A DNA stretch of 14,293 bases from Bacteroidota bacterium (lineage in GTDB: Bacteria; Bacteroidota; Bacteroidia; JACCXN01), in NCBI GenBank assembly GCA_013696965.1, contig JACCXN010000043.1, positions 1 to 14,293 on the forward strand, given 5' to 3'. Shown one piece after another: positions 1 through 6,353 of the stretch (position 1 is its first letter; each line of letters opens with the position of its first letter). The notes beneath the pieces are model-generated. The model was not told where the DNA came from. It did not search any database and saw only the letters and a list, made by a program, of their open reading frames with translations. A program made the position numbers and the translations under genes.

Positions 1-33
1 GATGACAGTTAAAAATCAAATTATATACATATG
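1..33 (+). repeat. 3' tail of a dispersed palindromic repeat plus leader
   Basis: The window opens with GATGAC, followed by an A-rich stretch and ATTATATACATATGAAA. This matches the 3' end and spacer of the repeat units at 2208-2486 and 14132-14293, which end in ATGAC, then an A-rich spacer, then CATATGAAA. The start codon of the first gene lies in the final CATATG. The main body of the unit is outside the window, so its type cannot be told. Confidence 0.6.
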
Positions 34-1482
34 AAAAAATTCTACATCCTTTTTCTTCTTCTGCCTTTCCAGGTATTCTCACAAATTTCATTGGACTGGA
101 CAGACACGCTTGTGGTAAACAGATTTAACCCGAATGCTTTTACAAGGCCAAAAATTGCATTAACAACAAATAATGTTCCTGTTGTAATGTGGGGAAGAAA
201 ACCAAACCAACAGGTATTTGTTTCTCGTTTTGACGGGGCAGTATTTGCACAATCCTCACAGATTACTCCAGCTAATGCAAATGCGTTTGTAGAGGATTGG
301 GCAGGCCCTGATATGGCTGCTTCGGGCGATACCGTTTTTGTAGTGTTTAAATCTCATCCAGAGATGGACGGATTTGTTTACTCCGTGCGTTCTGTGAACG
401 GAGGTGCCAGCTTTTCTGATACAGTAAGGGTTTATCCCTCCAAATATTCCAGATTTCCGGCTGTGGCAGTTGCTCCAGGAGGAAAGCCTTTTGTTACTTT
501 TATGACTTTTAACAGCAGCATGGGTGGAGCCCAGTTTGCAGTAGCAACTTCAAATGATGGCGGTATTTCTTACCAAGCGGAGGTGGAAGCCTCTACTAAT
601 GCTCCGGGTGAAGTTTGTGATTGTTGTCCGGGCTTTATTGGAGCAGAGACTAATAACTTTGTTTATTCCCTTTTCAGGAACAACGACAATAATTTACGGG
701 ACATTTGGGCAGTGGTATCAACAAATGCAGGCGTTTCTTTCACGGCAAGTTCAGATATAGATAATTCAAACTGGATGATTAATGGATGCCCTTCCACAGG
801 GCCGGATGCTTATGTTAAAGGAGACAGTATTGTAACAGTTTGGATGAGCGGTGCAAGCGGTTCTTCAAGAATTTATATAGGAACTGCACATAAAAACACA
901 CTGGCTGTTGGCTTAAATGCAATGCTTTCTCCGGGAGTTTCCTCTATGGCAAATCAAAATTACCCAAAAGTGGCCGGTAACGGAGATACATTGGGAGTAG
1001 TTTGGCAGGAAAGCCAGATGGGAAGCACTATTATAAAATTTATTTATTCTGTAACAGGCCCAGCAGGTTTATTAAACCAGGTTGCAGATACAGTGAGCAT
1101 AAATTTTTCGGGAGCACAAAAAAATCCTGACATTGCTTTTGCAAATGGCACTTTTTATTTTGTATGGCAAGACGACAACAAGCAGGCTGTTACCTACCTT
1201 ACTGCTACAATTTCAGGGACTACAAAAGTAAAAGAAACAAAATTGGAAAACCATTATTCATTATATCCTAATCCGGTTAATGATAAGTTGAATATTCAAT
1301 TTTACAATGAATTAAAGGGTGAGATTACTTTGATTGATTATGCCGGGAAAACAGTTTTTACTAAAAAGATAAGTTCAGAAATTGAAATAATTTCCACGGA
1401 AGAATTTTCAGAAGGAATTTATATTTTAAGTATTGAAACACCTTCTTTTACAAAAAGAGAAAAGATAGTTGTGAAAAGATAG
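31..1482 (+). CDS. Secreted Asp-box (sialidase-like propeller) protein with T9SS sorting domain
   Basis: Predicted exported protein of 483 aa. Residues 1-17 form a signal peptide (Lys-Lys start, hydrophobic core, FS before Gln18). The body has three Asp-box-like motifs: SVNGGASF (121-128), SNDGGISY (174-181) and STNAGVSF (230-237). These are typical of sialidase/BNR beta-propellers. A Cys cluster, CDCCPG, lies at 196-201. From about residue 405 a T9SS type A C-terminal domain begins (YPNP at 412-415, ending in a basic KIVVKR), so the protein is probably exported and either anchored or released by the type IX system. The usual sialidase catalytic Arg/Tyr set could not be assigned, so enzymatic activity is not claimed; it may be a binding propeller. 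The start ATG sits in a CATATG behind a leader shared with the dispersed repeats. No operon partner is visible downstream. Confidence 0.88.
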   Translation: MKKFYILFLLLPFQVFSQISLDWTDTLVVNRFNPNAFTRPKIALTTNNVPVVMWGRKPNQQVFVSRFDGAVFAQSSQITPANANAFVEDWAGPDMAASGDTVFVVFKSHPEMDGFVYSVRSVNGGASFSDTVRVYPSKYSRFPAVAVAPGGKPFVTFMTFNSSMGGAQFAVATSNDGGISYQAEVEASTNAPGEVCDCCPGFIGAETNNFVYSLFRNNDNNLRDIWAVVSTNAGVSFTASSDIDNSNWMINGCPSTGPDAYVKGDSIVTVWMSGASGSSRIYIGTAHKNTLAVGLNAMLSPGVSSMANQNYPKVAGNGDTLGVVWQESQMGSTIIKFIYSVTGPAGLLNQVADTVSINFSGAQKNPDIAFANGTFYFVWQDDNKQAVTYLTATISGTTKVKETKLENHYSLYPNPVNDKLNIQFYNELKGEITLIDYAGKTVFTKKISSEIEIISTEEFSEGIYILSIETPSFTKREKIVVKR

Positions 1483-2033
1483 ATTGTGATATTATTTGTT
1501 GACTGAAGTTTCGCATGATTTTTAAAGCCGCTTTCCTTAAAGCAGAGTACTTTTGCATCTCCACTGCAAAATAGCTACGAAGAATACATGGCTATCGCCC
1601 CTCAAAAATCAACATATCGTATATTTTCTACACTCGCGAGTTTGTGAAAAAACTGAACCGCAGCCGCAGGTGTGCTTACCTGTGGCAATTATTTACAACT
1701 CTACCATTAAAAAGTGCAGAATTATAATCAGTAAAAAAACAACTCCCAGTACGATTAGAATATGCCTGCTTTTCGATTTTTTTCTAAAGTAGAATTATCC
1801 CGAACTTCCACTTTCTTTTCTCCCGCCACATTTAATTCTATTTCCAAAACTATTGAAAGCTTTAAACTAAGTATTGAGGCTTGATCCAGTATTGATTGTT
1901 CCTCAATGATAGAAAAGAATCAATAAAAAAATCCAATGTTAATTGTAGCTTAAATTTTTTTTGAAATTAGGTAATTCTATGATTTTTCATCAATTTTAAG
2001 TAACAACTAATATTAACTAAAAACTTTATTCTT
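1483..2033. other. 551-bp region without a confident gene
   Basis: No credible gene is visible. A TAnnTTTG-type box (TACTTTTG) lies at 1548-1555 on the plus strand but has no good upstream TTTG. On the minus strand, 1755-1919 is an open frame of 54 codons without ATG, rich in Glu/Lys/Leu. An adjacent frame over 1693-1765 encodes a strongly hydrophobic stretch ending in a stop. Joined by one frameshift they would read as a charged segment followed by a membrane helix, so this may be a decayed gene. A 79-codon plus-strand frame (1553-1792) has no family resemblance and poor composition. Confidence 0.4.
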
Positions 2034-2174
2034 ATGAAAAAGAAAGCAAAAAACACAAAAAAAGTATTGGGTATTATTATGACTGCTCTTGGCAGTACAG
2101 GAGTTAAAAAATCCAATACTAAAATTAAGAAAAAAGCTAAAAAATTAGCTAAACAAGTAGGAAAAAATAAATAA
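2034..2174 (+). CDS. 46-aa Lys-rich small protein, copy 1
   Basis: Encodes a 46-residue, strongly basic protein (start MKKKAKNTKK). It has a hydrophobic segment VLGIIMTALGSTGV (11-24) followed by a Lys/Ala helix KIKKKAKKLAKQV (30-42). The next small gene has the same length and 34 of 46 identical residues, with mainly conservative changes. That conservation is the main evidence that this short frame is a real gene. A third paralogue (2763-3029) carries the same module at its N terminus. I do not recognise the family. A helix-turn-helix-like or membrane/nucleic-acid-binding basic peptide is possible, but the sequence does not decide. The start is preceded by an A/T-rich leader with no Shine-Dalgarno site, usual for Bacteroidota. 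Confidence 0.65.
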   Translation: MKKKAKNTKKVLGIIMTALGSTGVKKSNTKIKKKAKKLAKQVGKNK

Positions 2175-2202
2175 TTACTTACATCATTAAACTTTAAATT
2201 AT

Positions 2203-2268
2203 ATGTAATAGCCATGCACAAATCTTGCACAAACAGCAATGAAGATAACATGGCGTATTCCATATGAC
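2203..2268 (+). repeat. Dispersed palindromic repeat, unit A
   Basis: ATAGCCATGCAC begins at 2208, and the unit closes with CATGGC, GTATTC and CATATGAC at 2268. GCCATG pairs with CATGGC, and the outer ATATG and TAATA segments find partners in the closing half (with a bulge), so the whole unit can fold as a long hairpin. It opens with ATG TAA at 2203-2208. Confidence 0.8.
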
Positions 2269-2291
2269 AATTAAAAAACAAAAAAAACACT

Positions 2292-2364
2292 TATGAAATA
2301 GCCATGCACGAACCGTTCACAAACGCTAATGAATATAACATGGCTCCCGATAAATCGGGATGAC
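2292..2364 (+). repeat. Dispersed palindromic repeat, unit B
   Basis: Begins with ATG AAA TAG (2292-2300). The core starts at 2297, 89 bp after unit A. The AGCCATG/CATGGCT stem is 7 bp. The outer 3' arm found in other copies is replaced by a separate perfect hairpin, TCCCGAT-AA-ATCGGGA (2345-2360), followed by TGAC. Confidence 0.85.
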
Positions 2365-2388
2365 AATTAACACTTAAATTATATACCT

Positions 2389-2461
2389 ATGAAATAGCCA
2401 TGCACAGAACGTGCGCAAACACGCATGAAGATAACCTGGCGTCCCGATAAATCGGGATGAC
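2389..2461 (+). repeat. Dispersed palindromic repeat, unit C
   Basis: Begins with ATG AAA TAG (2389-2397). The core starts at 2394, 97 bp after unit B. GCCA pairs with TGGC. The same TCCCGATAAATCGGGA hairpin as in unit B is at 2442-2457. The unit is followed by an A-rich spacer that ends in the CATATG start of the gene at 2487. The centre differs from the other copies (CGTG...CACG instead of CGTT...AACG). Confidence 0.85.
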
Positions 2462-2486
2462 AACTAAAAAAACAAATTATCTACAT

Positions 2487-2627
2487 ATGAAATTAAAATC
2501 AAAAAAAACAAAGAAAGTGATGGCTATAATTATGACAGCCATTGGAAGCACTGGGGTTAAAAAAACAAATAGCAAACTCAAGAGAAAAGCTAAGAAATTG
2601 GCAAAACAGGTAGTGAAATCTAAGTAA
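2487..2627 (+). CDS. 46-aa Lys-rich small protein, copy 2
   Basis: A 46-residue basic protein, paralogous to the gene at 2034 (same length, 34 identical positions, no gaps). The first residues are MKLKSKKTKK. The hydrophobic segment VMAIIMTAIGSTGV lies at 11-24 and the basic helix KLKRKAKKLAKQV at 30-42. Differences are mostly conservative (I/L, S/T, K/R), which suggests selection on the protein. The start ATG lies in CATATG directly behind repeat unit C, separated by the A-rich spacer that recurs before the gene at 31. Function is unknown. The tandem arrangement with the 88-aa paralogue suggests a shared role or a local duplication. Confidence 0.7.
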   Translation: MKLKSKKTKKVMAIIMTAIGSTGVKKTNSKLKRKAKKLAKQVVKSK

Positions 2628-2638
2628 AATTCAGGTTT

Positions 2639-2730
2639 GGGTGTTTAGGAATAGTTGGGATGATATTTAACCATTGTTTCAATCAATGGTAGGATTAAGC
2701 GTTATTTCAGCAACTTATTTCTAAACACCC
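2639..2730. repeat. Imperfect inverted repeat (about 92 bp) between small genes
   Basis: GGGTGTTTAGGAATA (2639-2653) pairs with TATTTCTAAACACCC (2716-2730), with 14 of 15 matching. With one bulge the pairing extends inward through GTTG/CAAC. A second stem ACCATTG/CAATGGT (2670-2676 / 2684-2690) closes a 7-nt loop. There is no T-tract after it, so it is not a typical terminator. It could be a MITE-like palindrome or an RNA structure between the two genes. Confidence 0.65.
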
Positions 2731-2762
2731 TTACTTAATAAAAACAAATAAAACTAAGCAAA

Positions 2763-3029
2763 ATGGAAAACAAAATTAAAAGTATAAAAAGGATAGAAAG
2801 CGCAATTCTAAATACATTGGGAGAATCCGGAGTATTAAAAACAAATAATGCTATTCAGAAAAAAGCCAGGAAATTGGCAAAAGAAGTACGATCACTTCGA
2901 ATTACAAAAAAACAAAAATCAAAAATTGAAGAACAAAAACACATTGTAGAAGAAAAACAAAATGAAGTTTTTGACAGTATTCATTATGCCAAAAGAATAC
3001 AGGAGGCCATTTTGCCTATTGAAAAATAG
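2763..3029 (+). CDS. 88-aa protein: small basic module fused to a SpoIIE-type linker helix, no phosphatase domain
   Basis: Residues 9-43 (KRIESAILNTLGESGVLKTN onward to KKARKLAKEV) align without gaps to the 46-aa proteins at 2034 and 2487. Residues 48-70 are Lys/Glu/Gln-rich and probably helical or coiled coil. Residues 71-85 read DSIHYAKRIQEAILP, nearly identical to the linker just before the catalytic domains of the phosphatases at 3127-5148 (DSINYAKRIQEAILP) and 5289-6353 (ASIHYAKYLQEAILP). The protein stops three residues later, exactly where a phosphatase domain would begin, and no phosphatase coding remains downstream in any frame before the convergent gene. In related phosphatases this segment dimerises and switches activity. 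It is therefore inferred that this protein could form mixed pairs with neighbouring phosphatases, but a gene remnant is an alternative. Confidence 0.75.
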   Translation: MENKIKSIKRIESAILNTLGESGVLKTNNAIQKKARKLAKEVRSLRITKKQKSKIEEQKHIVEEKQNEVFDSIHYAKRIQEAILPIEK

Positions 3030-3126
3030 ATTGAAAGAACCTTAGAAAATTTAAATAGAAAAATGATTTATAGCAACTTCACTTTCCAATTGGAATTTGT
3101 TTTTAATGGGGGAAATAATTCATTTT

Positions 3127-5148
3127 TTACCCCCTAACTCCTATCACACAAACATCATCTACTTGTTCGTGTTTTCCTTTCCATTGTTCAAATTTAGAAT
3201 CAAGGATTTCAGCCTGTTCATGCATCTCTTTTTCCTGGATAGCAATCAATAGTTCCTTAAATTGCGCATATTTAAACTTCTTTCCTTTTTCACCACCAAA
3301 TTGATCGGCATAACCATCGGTGAACAGGTAAAATGTTTCCCCCTTGTTAATTTGAATTGTATGCGTGGTAAAGGATTTATGTTCTGAATATTTTCCAATG
3401 GGTTGTTTATCTGGTTTTATCTCGTTTAATCCTTCTTTAGATAGTATCCATAAGGCATTATTTGCACCGGCCCATTTTAATTCATTTGTAACAACATTAA
3501 AGCTACAGAGTGAAATATCCATTCCGTCCCGAACTTCACTTTCGCTTTTTTCAAAAGTCTCAATCACCAACTCTCTTACCTTATCGAGAATTTTGCCTGG
3601 TTCTGTAATGCCGAACTCTTTTACCGTTCTGTTTAATGCATTAGAGCATACCACACTTACCATAGCTCCCGGAACCCCATGCCCGGTACAATCGGCTGCA
3701 GCTAAAAAAACCAATTGATTTGAAGGAAAATTAAATGATTTATCGCGTTCCATCCAGTAAAAATCGCCAGATACAATGTCTTTTGGTTTATAAAAAATAA
3801 AACTATCGGGTAATAGTTGTTTTACTAAATTATCGGGAGGCAATATGGCCTCCTGTATTCTTTTTGCATAGTTAATGGAATCCGTAATGTCTTTGTTTTT
3901 TCCTTCTATAATTTTTTTCTTTTCGCTTATTTCAATATTGTGAAGATTTAGTAAGGAATTTGCCCTTTTCTTTTGTGCATACCCTTTAATGGCCACAATT
4001 GCCAGAAGCATTACAAGCAAACCACCTCCTGCAACTGACCAACTTATTACTGTTTGTTTTTTAATTTCTGCAAGTTGCAGTTTTTTGTCATTTGTTAAAA
4101 GTGCTATTTCTTTTTCTTTTTTCTCCGTCTCATATTGTGTTTGCATTTCTGCAATTTGATTTGATGATTCAATATTAAACAAGGAATCTTTTACCTGTGA
4201 ATATAATTTATAATAATCAAAAGCTTTAGTGCAATTATCGGTAAGTGAATAGGCATCAGAATAGGCTTGATAGCTTTCCAGAACAATATCTTTAGCTCCG
4301 ATTTCATTGGAAAGATCCAGGGATTTTTGAATATAAATAAACGCGTTTTTATAATCACCCAAACCTGTATAAAGCGATCCGATATTAACAAGAGAGGAAG
4401 CCATGCCAAATTTATCCTGAGATTGTTCCCGTATTTTTAGGGCCTTTTTATGGTATTCCAGTGATTCCCGGAACATTTTACGGTCCAAATAAGTTGAACC
4501 TATATTGCTCAAAATTCCAGCAACTTTATCTTGATCTGCCATCTGCTCTGCGATGGGTAATGCCTTAAGATAATACTCGGTGGCTAATGCATAATTGCTC
4601 TGAAAATAATTAATGTTGCCAATATTAATCAAACATGCAGCTATTCCATTTTTATCACCTTGTTTCTCTCGTATAGTTAAGGATTTTGAATGGTAAGCCA
4701 TGGCCTCAGAATAATTTTTTTGGGCCTCATAAATAATTCCTATATTATTAAAAGAAGAAGCCATTCCATTTAAATCATTAATTTCCTCCAGGATTTTCAT
4801 GCTTTTAAAATGATGGGTTAATGCCACAGAATATTCACCCTGCAAATAATAAATTGCTCCCAATTTGCTTAAAGAGGCTGCAATTGCTACTTTATTATTT
4901 ATTTTTTCCCCCACTGCAAGTGCCTGCTTCGCATATTTTAGTGATTGCAGAGGGTCACTGTATTTATTTTCCCATGCAAGTTCGTTCAAAACCTTGTTTT
5001 TTGTAAAACCATCACTTGTGGTTTTTAATACCTTAAGCAATGAATCTACTTTAATAGGGTCCTGGGCAATCAAACTGTTTGTTGTAAGGTACATGGAAAC
5101 AAAAAGGCAAAAGATTACAAGCAATTTTATTCTCAGGCGGTTAATCAT
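3127..5148 (-). CDS. TPR-repeat, membrane-anchored SpoIIE/PP2C-type Ser/Thr phosphatase
   Basis: 673 aa. Residues 1-29 are a signal peptide or N-terminal membrane segment (cleavage plausible after IAQ). About six TPR motifs follow over residues 88-325, each about 40 residues, with repeated patterns such as NIGxxY and A..Y..K.L.I. A coiled region spans 326-365. One transmembrane helix lies at about 368-388, placing the TPRs outside and the rest in the cytoplasm. The linker DSINYAKRIQEAILP is at 423-437. The catalytic domain runs from about 445 to 673, with metal-binding Asp candidates D462 (SGDFYW), D486 (ADCTGHG), D611 (TDGYADQFGG) and D664/D665 (VDDVCVIG). The likely role is dephosphorylation of a phosphoserine/threonine partner in response to an extracytoplasmic signal. 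No STAS protein or kinase partner is in the window. It follows, on the same strand, the related gene at 5289-6353, 140 bp upstream. Confidence 0.92.
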   Translation of the reverse strand: MINRLRIKLLVIFCLFVSMYLTTNSLIAQDPIKVDSLLKVLKTTSDGFTKNKVLNELAWENKYSDPLQSLKYAKQALAVGEKINNKVAIAASLSKLGAIYYLQGEYSVALTHHFKSMKILEEINDLNGMASSFNNIGIIYEAQKNYSEAMAYHSKSLTIREKQGDKNGIAACLINIGNINYFQSNYALATEYYLKALPIAEQMADQDKVAGILSNIGSTYLDRKMFRESLEYHKKALKIREQSQDKFGMASSLVNIGSLYTGLGDYKNAFIYIQKSLDLSNEIGAKDIVLESYQAYSDAYSLTDNCTKAFDYYKLYSQVKDSLFNIESSNQIAEMQTQYETEKKEKEIALLTNDKKLQLAEIKKQTVISWSVAGGGLLVMLLAIVAIKGYAQKKRANSLLNLHNIEISEKKKIIEGKNKDITDSINYAKRIQEAILPPDNLVKQLLPDSFIFYKPKDIVSGDFYWMERDKSFNFPSNQLVFLAAADCTGHGVPGAMVSVVCSNALNRTVKEFGITEPGKILDKVRELVIETFEKSESEVRDGMDISLCSFNVVTNELKWAGANNALWILSKEGLNEIKPDKQPIGKYSEHKSFTTHTIQINKGETFYLFTDGYADQFGGEKGKKFKYAQFKELLIAIQEKEMHEQAEILDSKFEQWKGKHEQVDDVCVIGVRG

Positions 5149-5188
5149 TTCAATGGTATTATAAGTGATTCATTTTTTCCTCAATCAT

Positions 5189-5263
5189 TCAATTGAATTC
5201 ATCCTCTTTTAAATTGTTCTTCTTTTTGGAGCAAAGGCTGCTTGCTTCTTTTATAATTTTCAT
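5189..5263 (-). CDS. Possible 24-aa small ORF between two phosphatase genes
   Basis: ATG at 5263 opens 24 codons (MKIIKEASSLCSKKKNNLKE then DEFN), ending in TGA at 5189. An ATG follows immediately (TGAATG) and begins a further 9-codon frame, MIEEKMNHL, ending at 5159 just before the TPR-phosphatase start. The two frames joined would give a charged helical peptide of about 34 residues, so this may be a small gene with a frameshift, a pair of leader peptides, or chance. It lies in the only gap between the two co-directional phosphatase genes and would be co-transcribed with them. No family is recognised. Confidence 0.25.
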   Translation of the reverse strand: MKIIKEASSLCSKKKNNLKEDEFN

Positions 5264-5288
5264 TTTAATCAGGTTATATTATTCCTGC

Positions 5289-6353
5289 TTAAACTTTCAC
5301 GCCAATCACACATACATCATCCACTTGTTCAAGAATACCTTTCCACTTCTCAAATGTAGAATTTAAAATTTCATTTTGTTCCTGCATGGATTTATTTTGA
5401 ATTGAAAGCAACAATTTTTTAAAATTTGCTGATTTGAATTTTTTGCCATGCTCTCCACCAAACTGATCGGCAAAGCCATCGGTAAAAATATACAGGCTGT
5501 CATTTTTCTGGAGTTCTATACTGTGTGTAGTAAACATTTTATTGACCGCATATTTACCAATTGGCTGTTTGTCTGCTTTAATTTCTATAATAGCATTGTT
5601 GCGGCTAATCCAAAGAGGATTGTTAGCCCCTGCCCAATGAAGCTTATTGCCTTGCAATGCACAAAGGGAAATATCCATTCCATCCTTTACCTCACGCTCA
5701 GACCTTTCAAAAGTAGAAATCACAATTTCACGAACTTTATCCAGAATCTTACCTGGATCTGTAAGTCCATATTCTTTCATTGTCCGGTTAAGTGCATTTG
5801 AACAAACAACACTAACCATTGCCCCTGGAACCCCATGACCAGTACAATCAGCCGCAGCAAAATAAATATTTTTATCGCATTTTTCTACCCAATAAAAATC
5901 ACCCGCTACAATATCCTTTGGTTTATACATGATGAAGGATTCCTGCAAATATTCCTTTACCAATTTATTAGGTGGAAGTATGGCCTCCTGCAAGTATTTT
6001 GCATAATGAATACTGGCAAGAATATCCCTGTTTTTTTCTTCAATAATCTTGTTGCTTTTAGTTAATTCAATTGCAGATTTTTTTTTAATTCGGTATTGAT
6101 TGAATGAAACACCCGCAATTGTGAATAACAAAAACATGGTGAAATAAAAACTATTCCGGTGGGTTTTTTTATAACAAACTATTGTTTCTTGCTCAGCGCC
6201 TACGAAAATATCAGAAAATGTATGATCATCAAAAGCATGCTGGTGTTCATGCATTTTTTTATCTCCTGACTGGTGCTCGTGGTCAGAACAACCCAAATAC
6301 AGAAAGGAAAACAGGAGAAGTAATCCTGTAATTATTTTAGCTTTAAAATCCAC
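5289..6353 (-). CDS. SpoIIE/PP2C-type phosphatase with a short His-rich extracytoplasmic segment
   Basis: 354 aa. The start is GTG at 6353; an in-frame stop lies just upstream and no ATG precedes the signal sequence. Residues 7-21 are hydrophobic and end in a lipobox-like LYLGC (Cys22). Residues 23-65 form a short His-rich segment with H25, H27, H35, H37, H39, H44 and H65. A transmembrane helix follows at about 68-87, so the His-rich part should face the periplasm. The linker ASIHYAKYLQEAILP is at 113-127. The catalytic domain (about 138-354) has D152 (AGDFYW), D169 (ADCTGHG), D292 (TDGFADQFGG) and D345/D346. The His cluster suggests metal sensing, which is an inference. Whether Cys22 is lipidated or the first helix stays uncleaved cannot be told. 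The catalytic domain is closely related to that of the downstream TPR phosphatase. Confidence 0.9.
   Translation of the reverse strand: MDFKAKIITGLLLLFSFLYLGCSDHEHQSGDKKMHEHQHAFDDHTFSDIFVGAEQETIVCYKKTHRNSFYFTMFLLFTIAGVSFNQYRIKKKSAIELTKSNKIIEEKNRDILASIHYAKYLQEAILPPNKLVKEYLQESFIMYKPKDIVAGDFYWVEKCDKNIYFAAADCTGHGVPGAMVSVVCSNALNRTMKEYGLTDPGKILDKVREIVISTFERSEREVKDGMDISLCALQGNKLHWAGANNPLWISRNNAIIEIKADKQPIGKYAVNKMFTTHSIELQKNDSLYIFTDGFADQFGGEHGKKFKSANFKKLLLSIQNKSMQEQNEILNSTFEKWKGILEQVDDVCVIGVKV

Noticed and set aside
1553-1792. 79-codon plus-strand frame
   Set aside because: No signal, motif or family resemblance, and the opposite strand reads more like a decayed protein.
1967-2290. 107-codon minus-strand frame
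   Set aside because: Runs antisense to the better supported 46-aa gene and across repeat unit A; composition is low complexity, rich in Phe.
2203-2461. CRISPR array or integron attC sites
   Set aside because: Units are palindromic, spaced by similar A-rich sequence rather than unique spacers, lack attC core boxes, and no cas or integrase genes are nearby.
3108-3134. GGGGG/CCCCC hairpin between convergent genes as a terminator
   Set aside because: Only a 5-bp GC stem, overlapping the phosphatase stop codon, with no T-tract on either strand.
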